64,000 bases of DNA from JAGQOZ01 sp041399205 (GCA_041399205.1 JAWKTK010000003.1:620001-684000), one strand, 5' to 3'. Positions 19,718 to 30,770 are shown, counted from the stretch's first letter. A program made the numbers and translations. Notes: generated by a model from the letters alone, not told the origin.

Positions 19718-20365
19718 TTACGCCAGATCGTGCTCAATAGCATAGCGGATCAATTCGGCGGTGTTTTGCAAATTCAGTTTTTCCATGATGCGCGAACGAT
19801 AGGTGGACGCCGTGCTGGTACTGATGCCCATTTCTTTGGCGCATTCCTGCAGGCTGTTGCCAGAGGCCATGATGCGAAGAAAATCGAATTCGCGCTGCGA
19901 CAAAGATTCTATGCCTTCTCGCTTGCGTTTTGGTCGCCGCAAATGCTGTAGTACTTCCTGCGAAACTGCGGACGACAGATAGACTTGACCCTGGTGGACC
20001 GTCTTGATGGCTTCCACCAGTTCATCCGCCGCGGCGGACTTGATCAAATAACCATGCGCTCCGTTTTCTAATACTCGCACGGCATAGTGAATATTTTCAT
20101 GCACCGTCAGCACCAAGATTTTCAGTTTCGGCGCCAACTTCAATAGCCGCTGTGTCACTTGCGGCGCGTGCTCTTGCGGCATGGTGTAGTCCAAGACCAC
20201 TACTTGCGGATGATGACTCTTTACGGCTTCGACCGCTTGTTCACCATCGCTGGCCTGCGCTACCACGGTGATTTCGCCACTCTCTTCCAGGATACGAGCC
20301 AGCGCTTCGCGAACCATGGTGTGATCGTCCGCCAAGACAACTCGGATGGGTGACAGAATTCCCAT
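19718..20365 (-). CDS. Response regulator, NarL/LuxR family
   Basis: 215 residues. Receiver domain with acidic pocket (VVLADDHT), phosphoacceptor Asp in VVVLDYTMPQ, Thr in ILVLTVHE and Lys in GYLIKSAAADELVEAI. C-terminal LuxR helix-turn-helix: LSQREFDFLRIMASGNSLQECAKEMGISTSTASTYRSRIMEKL. Start at 20365 begins directly at the receiver domain. It lies 55 bp downstream of the histidine kinase and is presumably its partner in one operon. Confidence 0.93.
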   Translation of the reverse strand: MGILSPIRVVLADDHTMVREALARILEESGEITVVAQASDGEQAVEAVKSHHPQVVVLDYTMPQEHAPQVTQRLLKLAPKLKILVLTVHENIHYAVRVLENGAHGYLIKSAAADELVEAIKTVHQGQVYLSSAVSQEVLQHLRRPKRKREGIESLSQREFDFLRIMASGNSLQECAKEMGISTSTASTYRSRIMEKLNLQNTAELIRYAIEHDLA

Positions 20366-20420
20366 AGTATTCCCACGCAAAAAAACAGACTTCAAAGCGA
20401 ACGCAACGCCGCGTCCCATT

Positions 20421-22188
20421 CTAATCGTCGATCTGCTGAGACGGAAGCGCGATGCGGAGGTGGATTCGAGTCCCTTCGCTGGGAGCCGAATGGACTTGAA
20501 ACGAACCGCCCAACAATTCGGTTCGTTCACGCATGCCCAGCATCCCCAAGCGGTTGGTGTCGTCCAGGGTACTCGTTTCGAATCCGCAACCATCGTCTGC
20601 GACCGTTAGTTCCAACGCGTCGGCTTCCGCTTGAAGGACAATTTCCACTCGGTGAGCCGCGGCGTGTTTGGCAATGTTGGTCAGCGATTCTTGCAGGATG
20701 CGGTAGACGTTGTCACCAATCAAAGGCGGCACCGATTTGCGAACAAACTGCAGCTTTGCCTCCACCGCAATGCCTGTTCTTTGTCGGAATTCGTCTACAT
20801 AACTTTCCACAGCGTCGGGTAAACCCAAGTCATCCAGAACACTGGACCGGACGGTGGACGCAATCTGATGAATCGATTTCAGTAGCTCGTCAGAACCTGC
20901 CAACGCGTTTTGTATCAATTTCTCCGTGCGGTTGGTCAACTCGTCACGACTGGCTGACTTCAGATCCAATTTGATAGCCGTGACAATCTGACCTAGTTCG
21001 TCATGCAGCGTCCGAGACATGCGGCGTCGCTCTGTTTCTTGAGTCTCCAGCAAGCGACTCGATAGCAATCGCAGTCTTCCTTCTGATTCGGCAATTTGTT
21101 TTTCTTGCAATGCGCGAACCGCTGCCGACTTGGCCCAATAGTGAGACAGCAAGGCAATTAGCAGCATGGTGCCGGCATACATCCACAACAGTTGCTTGAG
21201 TAACGTACTGGAATGTTGGCTGGCGATTTTGTGTCGAACCAACGAAACCAACAGCAGCGAATTCGCTTTTACTTGCGTCCTGAAACGCTTCGCCGGGTTG
21301 CACCCACTGGAACGTAAATTGATTTCCCGACTGATAAAACTGCCCGCTGCTTTCGTGTTGGATGGTGTTCCAAGCGTCAGGAAAATGTTGTCGAAAGGAA
21401 TGGTCGTGCTGCTGCATCCAACCCCATTCGTAGGCGGGATTGTTCGCTTGCAAGTATTCGCCGTCTTGATTGACCAAAAACGTTTCGCCTCGAAAACCCG
21501 TCGATATTTCGCTCAACTTGCTCAGCAGTTTGGCGCCTAAATAGTTCAATACCAACAGGCCTTTTTTCTGTTCGTTTTGATCAAACACCGGCGTCAAGAA
21601 ACGCAGCACCGGCTTGATAGGCTGCTGAATTTGGCCGTGTTCTACATTCAAATCAAATGGTGACACAAAGATGTCACCTTTGTCCAGCGACAGTGCTTGT
21701 TGGTAGTAGTACCGAGTAGCTTTGGGTTGAAGTTCGCTGGTCGGCACAATTTGCGCAGCGCCGTGGCGAAAGTTGATGCGCACCGATTCTTGTCCGTCGG
21801 TATCGAGACAGCGAATTTGATCGTACGTCTGTTTGATGGCGGCAAAGTTGGCGTATTCGTTTTCAATCTTGGTTCGCAACGCCGGCGAATCTTGCGTCAG
21901 GAATTCGCTAAGCGAAGTTTGACGAGCCAAAAACAACAGATCTGTTTCCACGGCACGAAACTCTTGCGTCAGAAACTCCTGCTCCAACGAAATTACGTGC
22001 AACGCTTCATTCTGCTGCACCGCTTTCTGATGCCGCACATCTTGCACATACAGAGAAAACACGACCGACGCCAGAATAGCGGCCGCTGTCAGCAAGATCA
22101 GCAGAAATCGCTTGAGTACGCCGAAGTTTGCGAGCGAAATGGGAGAATTCATAAGGCCGGTTGCTGCGATAACGGAAGGAAATACCAT
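20421..22188 (-). CDS. Sensor histidine kinase, NarX/DegS-like, with periplasmic Cache-like domain (one frameshift)
   Basis: First membrane helix FLLILLTAAAILASVVFSLYV, then a periplasmic sensor of about 230 residues with dCache-like features (RCLDTDGQESVRINFRHG, KGDIFVSPFDLNVEHG). A second helix follows (WMYAGTMLLIALLSHYWA). Next come HisKA_3 with the phosphoacceptor His in RRRMSRTLHDELGQI and an HATPase domain (ILQESLTNIAKHA, VADDGCGFET, GMLGMRERTELLGG). Around 21250-21290 the frame breaks: GEAFQDASKSEF in one frame overlaps VKANSLLLVSLVRHKIA in the other. One indel reconciles them. Start could be 22188 or 22152. Pairs with the adjacent LuxR-type regulator; ligand unknown. Confidence 0.88.
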
Positions 22189-22407
22189 GCTATTATACGT
22201 TGCCGTTGGCCGGTTCGAACGACCCCAGCGATGGTTGTTTGCGTGCGATGCTTGAATCGGCGAATGCGGCGGTTTGGCGACTTGACGCGAGCTATTCTGT
22301 CTGGCCGCCGATATCTGACAATCAAATGCGTAAACCGCCCGTGCAAAACGGAAACGCTGCGGTTACCATGAGAGGTTACATCGTTTTGCCCACGGAACAT
22401 TATCGAT

Positions 22408-25400
22408 GTGATGTTCCGGAACAATCAACTTCGCGTTACTGCTTCCAAAGCCGCTTGCATGTTATCGACTTGTCGTTTTGTTCGAACCGTTGTTTCGCTC
22501 GTGATCCTGCTGTGCCTAGGAGGCTGTCGCGGAACGGATGAAACTAGCTCGCCGCCAGCGACGAATAAACCACAGTCGGCGTCATCAACCGCAACCAATT
22601 CGGCGCACGACGTTGCTAACTCAGCTCCGTCGACAACGGACCAGGTTGCTACCATTCGAGTTTCCGCGACGCCGCTGGCCAAAGATGATCCGGCCGCCCA
22701 AGGCTGGCAAACCGAAGTCTTTAACGATGCCGCTTCCAACCAGCTGAAGAAAATTGGCGAACTTATTTCGGGCGAACTCGCTTGGAGCGAACATCATTCG
22801 CACCTGATCGATGCGGCTTTTCAGTCAACATCGCTGCGACCAGCTAATCTGCAAGTGGTGTACGAACAAAACGTGTTTCGTATTCTTCGGCCCGAGGCAG
22901 GCCAAGTCCTCTCGGCAGGAGCCTCGGTCTCCCAGGATGTTTCGGACACAGGAAAAAACTCGGCAGGAGCCTCGGTCTCCCAGGATGTTTCGGACATAGG
23001 GAAAAACTCGGCAGGAGCCTCGGTCTCCCAGTCAAAGGATTCGCAACAGACGTTTAGCGAATTGTTAGCTGGGTTAAAGGGCGTGACGGAGGTTCGGACC
23101 AAGTTCAAGATTTTCCGAGTTACCTTGGATGGTTCACAAGCGACAACGGCCACTTACTTTCAGTTGTACGCTAAACATGCAGTCGGTACGTTTCAATGCA
23201 ACGCCACGTGGCAGTGTGCTTGGACAGGTGACACTCAGAGTGAACCGCTGCTGGCCAAACTGGAAGTGACTGACTATGAAGAAGTCTGGGGCGATACGGA
23301 TCAAACTGCCATGTTCAGCGATTGTACCGAAGCGGTTGTTGCCGCGGCGTCGTCTGGTGCCGCGTTTGACGATCAGTTGCGAATGGGCATCGACTATTGG
23401 CTCAACCGCATTGAAACTCGACACGGCATTGACATTGGCGGTTGGCAAGGCATCGTCGTGGGCGACGTCAACGGTGACAATCTGGACGATCTGTACGTCT
23501 GCCAACCCGGCGGCTTGCCGAATCGGCTGTATGTCCAACAGCCCGACGGAACGGCCAAAGAAATGTCCGCTGAGGCCGGAGTCGATTGGATGGAATCAAC
23601 TCACGGCGCGCTGCTGGTCGACCTAGACAACGATGGTGATCAAGATTTGTTGGTGGCTATTGAAGCCGGAGTGTTGGTGATGAGCAACAATGGCGAAGGT
23701 CAGTTTACTGTGCGATCTGCCAACGTGCTGCCGGCGGCCATTCCGTATTCGCTGTCCGCGGCCGACTTCGATCAAGATGGCGACTTGGACATTTACGTGT
23801 GCTGCTACAACTTGCGGAGCGGTATCAATCGACATCTTTTGTTCGCTCGTCCCGTTCCCTATCACGACGCCAACAACGGTGGTCGAAATGTCTTGTTGCG
23901 AACCGATTCGACTCCCGAATCGGGTCCGTGGCGATTTCGCTACGCTACGGGGCTGACTGGCTTGGATCAGAACAATCGTCGTTTCAGCTACGCCAGCGCG
24001 TGGGAAGATTTTGACAACGATGGCGACTTGGATTTGTACGTTGCCAACGATTTTGGGCGAAACAATCTGTATCGCAATGACCAGGGCACCTTTACCGACG
24101 TGGCGAATCAGGCCCAAGTGGAAGACATTGGTCCCGGCATGTCCAGTAGCTGGGGCGATTACAACAACGACGGAAACATGGACCTGTATGTCAGCAACAT
24201 GTTTTCTTCGGCTGGAAATCGCATCGCGACGCAAGGCCAATTTCACAGCGCCGCCGACAGTCAGACCAAAACGGCCTTTCTGCGACATGCTCGAGGTAAC
24301 TCGTTGTTCGCCAACCAAGGTGACGGTTCGTTCCAAGACATTGCAGAATCGGCGCACGTGGTCCTGGGGCGTTGGGCATGGGGTTCCAAGTTTGCTGACC
24401 TGAACAATGACGGTTGGCAAGATCTGATTGTCACCAACGGATTCATTACGCAGCCCGATACGGGCGATTTGTGAAGTTTCTATTGGCGACAGGTCGTGTC
24501 GCAATCACCTACGCAAAGTCAAACCGATGATCCGATAGAAGCTTATCTGGATGCGTGGCAACAGTTGGCGCTGCGAATTCAACAAGGTGGATCGTTCAGC
24601 GGTCGTGAACGGAATTGTTGTTTCTTGAACACGCAAGCCGAACGCTTTGCCGACGTTTCTTCGGCCATTGGCTTAGATCAAATCGATGATAGTCGAACCG
24701 TGGCTCTGACCGATTGGGACCACGACGGCGACTTGGATATGTGGCAAGCCAACCGCACCGGGCCTCGCTTGCGTTTCCTGCGAAATGACATCGCTTCCAA
24801 TCATTCGTTTGTCAGTATTTTATTGCAAGGCGATCCGCAACGTTTGGTGAATCGCGATGCCATCGGCGCGCATTGTCTTGACCACGGTCGACAGCCGAGG
24901 TCAAACCAACGTGCAAACGCAAACGGTTTACGCCGGAGACAGTTACTTGAGCCAGTCGACCAAATGGTTGCATTTTGGTTTGGGCGCGGGAACCTCCATC
25001 CAAAGCGTCGTGGTTCGCTGGCCCAGTGGAGAGAATTCGCTGCGAACGGAATCGATTCAAGGCGTGCAGGCGAATGGTCGCTTTGTGGTTCGCTACGGAA
25101 CGGGCAATGCCGAACCGGCAGAAGTTCGCGGTCAATCACCGCAATTGGCCGCCACAACTCCCGCTCCAGCCGTCGACAACCAACACGCTCGACTTTGGCT
25201 TTCCACGCCGACGGAGCCCGTGTCGGTCACCTACACCGACGCAGACAAGCAGCGCCAACAACTGACTTGGCCGAATGATGTAGATTCGAATTCCGCATCC
25301 GCCACGTTGCTTGTCTTTTGGGCCAGCTGGTGTTCGCCGTGTTTGCAAGAACTTTCTGAATTGGCGGCGCAAGCGTCGACACTACAGGACGCTGGTTTGC

Positions 25401-26515
25401 GAATTGTCGCGCTGAATATTGAAGCTTTGGAAGAAGACGCGGACCAAGCGTTTCAGGACGCCAAAGACGCCATGCAGCGATTGAAGTTTCCACATACTTG
25501 GGGCTTGGCCGATGAAGCAACGCTTCAGCGAGTGGATCAATTGCGGCACCAAGTGCTGTATCGTCAAGACGCGTTGCCGTTGCCGTCCAGTTGTTTGCTG
25601 GACGGCCAAGGAAGAATCAGAACGTTTTATTCGGGACCGGTCGAAGTGGACACAGTGTTGGAAGATCGGCAGCATTTAAACGACAGCGACGAACAATCGT
25701 TGGTCCGTTCGGTACCGTTCGCCGGTCGTTGGTCGAATCGCATTTTTGTAACGAATCCGATAGCCATTGCCGATGTATACCGCCAAGAAGGCCAGTTTGA
25801 TGACGCGGCAGAATATTTGGAACGGTATTTGACGAATCATCCGGAACCGCCCGCGTCGAATCAGACGCAAGCCGCCGCCACAGAACGATTCCGCTTGGCC
25901 GATGTTCATTACTTTTTAGCTCGTCTAGCACAAGCTCAGCAGCAAGATCCAACGGCTCACCTGCAACAAGCGATCGCATTGAATCCTCGCTTGACCGCCG
26001 CGCTGGTTGATCTGTCGGACGCTCGACTGGCGGCCAAGCAGTTACCTGCTGCCGGCAGACTTTTGGAGCAAGCGTTGGCTCAACGGCCAGGCGATGCCAA
26101 CGTGCACAATAAATTGGGTGTGGTCCGTTTGCAGCAAAACGAAATCAGCAGCGCGATCGCTCAATTCCAGCTGGCGTTGCAGGCGAATTCTCGCTGGTAT
26201 CCGGCGGCGAATAATCTGGCTTGGTTGCGAGCGACCCATCCGGATGCGCAGTATCGAAACGGCGCGGAGGCGGTTCGCATGGCGGAACGCATTTTACGAG
26301 AATCGAATTCCATGCGTCCCGATTTTCTGGACACGTTGGCAGCTGCCTTGGCCGAAGTAGGACAATTCGACCAAGCGGTTCGAGTTGCAGCGAAGGCAAT
26401 TGAATTGGCAGACAGCGCCCACATGACCGAATTGGCCGACAAGTTGCGCCTTCGCCAGCAGCAATATTCCGCCGGCCAGCCGTATCGGGATTCGAGTTTT
26501 TCTGCGGATGAGTAG
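22408..26515 (+). CDS. Lipoprotein with FG-GAP/VCBS repeats, ASPIC/UnbV, thioredoxin-like and TPR domains (in-frame TGA and one frameshift)
   Basis: N-terminal lipoprotein signal ending LVILLCLGGC (lipobox LGGC). Calcium-type FG-GAP repeats follow (DLDNDGDQDLLV, DFDQDGDLDIYV, DFDNDGDLDLYV, DYNNDGNMDLYV). After DTGDL an in-frame TGA (24472-24474) interrupts, but the same frame resumes SFYWRQVVSQSP, the conserved link to the ASPIC/UnbV domain. A one-base loss near 24865 then shifts frame (NRDAIGA to RIVLTTVDSRGQ). Next is a TlpA-like thioredoxin domain (VFWASWCSPCLQEL, CxxC), then TPR-like helices (DVHYFLARLAQAQQQ, GDANVHNKLGVVRLQQNEIS). About 1,370 residues if read through. An in-frame 48-bp repeat sits near residues 168-208. 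Likely outer-membrane or periplasmic; role unknown. Confidence 0.85.
22911..23030 (+). repeat. In-frame 48-bp tandem repeat inside the lipoprotein gene
   Basis: A 48-bp unit beginning CTCGGCAGGAGCCTCGGTCT starts at 22911, 22959 and 23007 (the third partial, to about 23030). Being a multiple of three it keeps the frame and adds 16 residues per unit (GASVSQDVSDxGKNSA). The antisense strand encodes WETEAPAE repeats, a phrase I associate with dispersed planctomycete repeats, so a mobile intergenic repeat may have entered the gene. Confidence 0.85.
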
Positions 26516-26524
26516 GCAAACCCT

Positions 26525-27222
26525 TTGGATGATACGAGTGGCAACGGCGGTTCGCAACGCTTGCTGATTCAGGCCAACGGTTTGGTTCGATCGGGGCCGA
26601 ATCGTCCTCTGATTGATCAAGCTTCCTGCCAAATCTTTGCCGGTGATCGCATTGCCTTGACCGGCCCCAGCGGTAGCGGAAAATCATTGCTGTTGCGATC
26701 GCTTGCGCTGCTGGACGAAGTGGAACAAGGAACCATCCGGTGGCAAGGCAGTTTGGTAAAGCCGCACGACGTGCCGAGGTTTCGCAGTGACGTGATCTAC
26801 GTCCATCAGCAAGCTTCGTTGACGGAAGGGACCGTGAAAGACGCTCTGCGCGAACCGTTTGCGTTACGCGTCCACAAAGACAAAACGTATTCTTCGCTTC
26901 AAGCGGAAAAATTGCTGAGCGTTCTGCAGCGAACGGAAGATTTTCTAAGCAAACAGATTGCCGATTTGTCGGGCGGTGAAGCGCAGTTGACGGCGTGAGC
27001 CGCGCTATTTTGTTGCAGCCACACGTCTTGTTGTTGGACGAACCGACTTCCGCCTTGGATCCAGAAACGGCGGCCGCGGCCGAATCGCTGGTTCTGAATT
27101 GGTTCGCAGAAAAACCGGATGATCGAGCGTACGTGTGGGTGACACATCAACGTCCGCAAGCCGATCGGATGGCCGACACTCAATGGCAAGTTTCGGAAGG
27201 CAGGCTACAGGTGTTGCGATGA
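26525..27222 (+). CDS. fetA: ABC transporter ATP-binding protein, FetA/YbbL type (one frameshift)
   Basis: Walker A is GPSGSGKS, Q-loop near YVHQQASLTEGT, signature LSGGEAQL, Walker B VLLLDEPTSALDP, switch His in VWVTHQ. The frame breaks inside the signature region near 26996: SGGEAQLTA-stop, then SRAILLQPHVLLLDEP in the next frame; one lost base restores TALSRAIL. Repaired length about 233 residues, typical of FetA. Its stop overlaps the FetB start (ATGA). The pair resembles the FetAB exporter linked in E. coli to iron efflux and oxidative-stress resistance; substrate here is inferred. Confidence 0.85.
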
Positions 27223-28025
27223 ACTATGTGGAACTGACCAACTGGCAAGTGGCATTTGCGGCGCTGTTGATTTTGATCAACGGCGTCATTTCCGTGTGGT
27301 TGAAATTGCGTATGGAGCGGTCTCTGCTGGTGGCCAGCATTCGCACCGTGGTGCAATTGTTGCTGGTCGGTTTGGTGTTAGAGTGGGTCTTTCGTCTGGA
27401 TCGCTGGTACGTGGTGGTGGGCATCGCGGCCGTGATGACGTGGATTGCGGGCTGGACAGCCGCCAGCCGAAATTCGAAAACGTATCCCGGCTTGCGCTGG
27501 AATACCGTGGTGTCGGTTTGGGCCAGTTCTTGGATCGTGACTTCGTTTGCGTTGTTGGTGGTGTTGCGACGAACGGAACACTGGTATCAACCGCAGTACG
27601 CCATTCCGCTGTTGGGCATGGTGCTGGGGAACACGCTGAACGGCATTTCCGTGGGATTGAACACGTTTACGGATTCGCTGCTGAGTCGGCGAATTCGCAT
27701 TGAATCGTTGCTGGCCATGGGTGCCACTCGCTGGGAAGCGTCGGCCGAAGTGGTTCGACACGCGGTTCGAACCGGTTTGATCCCAATTGTGAATTCAATG
27801 ATGGTGGTTGGGATTGTCAGCATCCCTGGCATGATGACCGGCCAAATGATTTCTGGCATGGCGCCGATCCAAGCGGTGAAATATCAAATTGTCATCATGT
27901 TCCTCATCGCCTCGGCCACCAGCCTGGGCACGGTGTCCGCCGTGCTGCTGAGCTTCCACAGCGTCTTCAACGCCAAGCACCAGTTTTTGCACGGTCGGAT
28001 TGCCAGGCGGAACAAGAGAGCCTGA
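27219..28025 (+). CDS. fetB: UPF0014 membrane permease, FetB/YbbM type
   Basis: 268 residues with about seven hydrophobic helices (VAFAALLILINGVISVWLKL, SIRTVVQLLLVGLVLEWVF, WIVTSFALLVVL). Hallmark conserved blocks of the family are present: LGNTLNGISVGLN, LLAMGATRWEA, VGIVSIPGMMTGQMISG and YQIVIMFLIASATS. The ATG at 27219 overlaps the stop of the ATPase gene by ATGA, implying translational coupling. Membrane component of the exporter. Confidence 0.92.
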   Translation: MNYVELTNWQVAFAALLILINGVISVWLKLRMERSLLVASIRTVVQLLLVGLVLEWVFRLDRWYVVVGIAAVMTWIAGWTAASRNSKTYPGLRWNTVVSVWASSWIVTSFALLVVLRRTEHWYQPQYAIPLLGMVLGNTLNGISVGLNTFTDSLLSRRIRIESLLAMGATRWEASAEVVRHAVRTGLIPIVNSMMVVGIVSIPGMMTGQMISGMAPIQAVKYQIVIMFLIASATSLGTVSAVLLSFHSVFNAKHQFLHGRIARRNKRA

Positions 28026-28035
28026 CGTGACGTCG

Positions 28036-29970
28036 TTAAGTGCGTTGCCTTTGCCAAAACATGGCGGTGGAAGCTGCTAGGAACATTATCAATGTCGAAG
28101 GCTCGGGAACGGCAGCCGTTCTGTCTGCTCGCGGTCCCGCATCGTAGCCACCGTCCTGAAACGCCAAGACCAAGTCAGCCGACCCGAAGAAGCCGTCCGC
28201 GTTCCAATCGCCGGTAGACCAGGTTGCGTCTGCCGAACGGTTTTCGTAACTTCCGAACGTGAAAATTTGGACCAAATCTGTCGAATCGAATTGGCCATCC
28301 AAGTTGGCGTCACCGTAATACGTCTTTGCCAAATCATGTACCCATAGGTCCAGATCTTGCGAATCAACCTGTTCGTCGGCATTCAGATCATAGTTGTGAT
28401 AGTGCGAACCGACTTGAAGTTTGGAAATGAGGATATCGACGTCAGCCACTTCCAGTGACTGACTGTAGTCAAGATCACCCAAGGGAACATCGGTGCGAGT
28501 GATTCGAAGGAGACTCCGCCGTTTTTCAGCGGCACTGCGCGTAGTGACAAAGACGAATAGATCACCGTTGTGTTCGTAGAATCCCGAATAGCCCGCTTCG
28601 CCAAGATCCAAAGCGGTAGTCTGCTGACCGTCCCAAACCTGAGTGGTTCCGTATTGGTTCATAAAAAAGGTGTTTGCGTATTCGCCGGAATGCAAACTGA
28701 TGTAACCATCTGAAATCCGCTCGGTGCCGTCTTCCGTCAAATGATAGACTCCCGACGTTGTTTCACCGCGAAATTCGAAAACAAGATCTTGCTGGAATCC
28801 ATGGAGTTTGGAATAGACGCCCGTTTCAAGTTTCGTGTCGACCGATGTGATTTCTTCTCCGTTTGTGCGAAACAAGCCAGAAACACCGTCTTGTCTGCCA
28901 GACATGAATAGCTGATCGCCCAATTGAAGAACTTCGTTGGCCTGAATGGATGAAGACGTTATGCCTCGGTTGTCCACAAGAAGCGTTTCGGTATCGCCCG
29001 GCGCAACGATCGTGCCGTTGACGGAACGAAACTGAGACGACTTAGGGCTGAAATCGTCAAACGTCAATTGCTGAAACGAGGTTCCGTCGGTCGCAAAGAG
29101 CTCCAATCCGGACTGGGTGTTCCCAGCAAAATAGAGAATGCCGTTTTGCTCAATGGCTCCTTGCAGGTTCGGCCACGAACTGAGCGGCTTGTCTCGCACG
29201 ATACCGTCATTCAAATCCATTTCCATCACATCGTGTCCGTCGGTCACGTACAATTCGTTGCCCGATGGTCCGGTTGCGGAGAAAAGGAAATAGTCATCCA
29301 TCTGTGTATACGAGTGCGGAATGATCGGGAATATGGACGAATCGAACATAGCGAGTTCGACTACTTGTTGGCCATTTGTCGAACGGAGTCGATAGCCATC
29401 TGAACCCAAGTCTTCGACAATCAGTATCTGGCCGCCAACCGGTCCATAGAGCGAACCATCTGGAACGACGTTTAGATTCTCTACGACGTCGTCTTCGTTT
29501 ATTCGAACAAGCCGATTTTGATTGGCGTCGTCGGTTCGCGTAAAATATCGCCATCCATCCAGCTCGGGAGCGTTCGGGTAGTATTGGAATTGATCTCGCG
29601 TAACAGGAAGAAACTGCCCATTGTCAAATCTAAACTGCGTCGGCTGCAACGCAGGGATATCTCCCAGATTAGCCCACAAGTACAAGTGATTATCTTCGTT
29701 GCGAAGGTTTTGCGGAAACGAATATCGGTCTTGATTGAAATCGATGCCACTAGCCGTCTGACCGTCGGTCCAATGCAATTCGAATCCACGATCGGAATCG
29801 CCGGGAATGAAGAGCAAGTCGCCAACCGACGCGATGTTGCCACTGCTATGGTCCGCACCGATCAGCAGGTCGTCCACGATTGTCACAACATCAAAGGTTG
29901 CAGCAAGTAATGGAGTGGAAAGGCAATAGGCCATCGCCGTGATCAGGAAGTTGGTTGGAAGCCGAATCAT
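28036..29970 (-). CDS. Secreted ELWxxDG-repeat protein with dockerin-type repeats and PEP-CTERM tail
   Basis: 644 residues, intact. Signal peptide TNFLITAMAYCLSTPLLAATF. The body has repeats of the ELWxxDG kind (FELHWTDGQTASG, LELFATDGTSFQQL, NELYVTDGHDVME, SGLFRTNGEEI), probably a beta-propeller. Near the C-terminus dockerin-like EF-hand loops occur (GDLDYSQSLEVADVD, YDLNADEQVDSQDLDLW, GDANLDGQFDSTDLVQIF, GDWNADGFFGSADLV). The end is a PEP-CTERM sorting signal: VPEPSTLIMFLAASTAMFWQRQR. It should therefore be exported, processed by an exosortase and possibly surface-displayed. No exosortase is visible in the window. Convergent with fetB, 10 bp apart. Confidence 0.92.
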   Translation of the reverse strand: MIRLPTNFLITAMAYCLSTPLLAATFDVVTIVDDLLIGADHSSGNIASVGDLLFIPGDSDRGFELHWTDGQTASGIDFNQDRYSFPQNLRNEDNHLYLWANLGDIPALQPTQFRFDNGQFLPVTRDQFQYYPNAPELDGWRYFTRTDDANQNRLVRINEDDVVENLNVVPDGSLYGPVGGQILIVEDLGSDGYRLRSTNGQQVVELAMFDSSIFPIIPHSYTQMDDYFLFSATGPSGNELYVTDGHDVMEMDLNDGIVRDKPLSSWPNLQGAIEQNGILYFAGNTQSGLELFATDGTSFQQLTFDDFSPKSSQFRSVNGTIVAPGDTETLLVDNRGITSSSIQANEVLQLGDQLFMSGRQDGVSGLFRTNGEEITSVDTKLETGVYSKLHGFQQDLVFEFRGETTSGVYHLTEDGTERISDGYISLHSGEYANTFFMNQYGTTQVWDGQQTTALDLGEAGYSGFYEHNGDLFVFVTTRSAAEKRRSLLRITRTDVPLGDLDYSQSLEVADVDILISKLQVGSHYHNYDLNADEQVDSQDLDLWVHDLAKTYYGDANLDGQFDSTDLVQIFTFGSYENRSADATWSTGDWNADGFFGSADLVLAFQDGGYDAGPRADRTAAVPEPSTLIMFLAASTAMFWQRQRT

Positions 29971-30557
29971 CGTCCACGTCCTCGCTCTTCTTACATCAAA
30001 TCCCGCAATACGGCGTTGAGCGTTGAGCGTTGCATGATGTCTCTCAAATCAAAAGTAGAAAATGGTGTAGTTTTGGCAGAGTACTAAAGCCTCAAAGTCA
30101 GGTCAACATTTTGGCCCGCGTTTTTTCATGTTATCTACTATTTTGATTCGATGGCTCTTGATTTTGCGATTTGACGAAACGCTAGAACGTGCGGCCAAGA
30201 TCCTGGCGAAACGATGCGTGAATGCTGGTGGGATCCATGGCATCAAACGTATTGCAGGTTGCGGGCACCAAGTTTTGTATTCGATGGCAGCGGATTCATC
30301 GGCGGCAGGGTATCTCGATCTGCCGGTGATTCTGTCAATTGGTCCCGAACGCTATTCCGTCACGCGAATGTCCACCAGACCGCTCGGCACGCACGCATTT
30401 CTGTGCGATGTGGCACGAAAAGGAAAGGCTTGATTCGGACGGACCGGGTAAAATGCGGGATTTTATACTCGTTTTGCCGCGACTTTTCGGTTCGGCACGT
30501 TTCTTGCCAAGTCTTGCTCTTGAACATCGCGACTACTTGATGACAAGGAGCAAAGAC
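29971..30557. other. Long intergenic region
   Basis: No supported gene in about 590 bp. A short GTTGAGCGTTGAGCGTTG tandem lies near 30014-30031. An open frame at 30128-30433 lacks a convincing start and any family signature. The promoters of the divergent PEP-CTERM gene and the small acidic/HPF genes should be here. Confidence 0.5.
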
Positions 30558-30770
30558 ATGACGTTTGCCAAGACTTTTCCTGATGCGACTGAAAAGGCCG
30601 AATCTGACAAACGTTCAAAAAGCAAGCCAGTTGGCACTGATCCGGTCCAAGATGTGGAAGACGCATCAGACCAAAACGATTGCAAGAATGGTGCTCACGA
30701 AGATTGCGAATGTTATCCGAAAGAGCCGCGTCAGCCCAGCAAGCTGTTTCAGGATACTCTAGATTTTTGA
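30558..30770 (+). CDS. Small highly charged hypothetical protein
   Basis: 70 residues. ATG at 30558 follows AAGGAG (30545-30550) with good spacing. Sequence is hydrophilic, rich in Lys, Asp, Glu and Pro, with three Cys clustered in QNDCKNGAHEDCECYPKEPR; the Cys-x-Cys and nearby Cys could bind metal. No family recognised. It lies 96 bp before the ribosome hibernation factor gene on the same strand, so the two may be co-expressed under stress, which is inference. Confidence 0.65.
   Translation: MTFAKTFPDATEKAESDKRSKSKPVGTDPVQDVEDASDQNDCKNGAHEDCECYPKEPRQPSKLFQDTLDF

Noticed and set aside
22821..23153. Antisense frames with WETEAPAE repeats
   Set aside because: They are the reverse strand of the in-frame 48-bp repeat inside the lipoprotein gene, with no start signals.
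24472..24474. Selenocysteine codon
   Set aside because: No conserved Cys/Sec position is known at this link of the ASPIC family and no SECIS-like hairpin was noticed; a base error is simpler.
30128..30433. Possible gene in the intergenic region before the small acidic gene
   Set aside because: No ribosome site and no recognisable domain; residue mix looks random.
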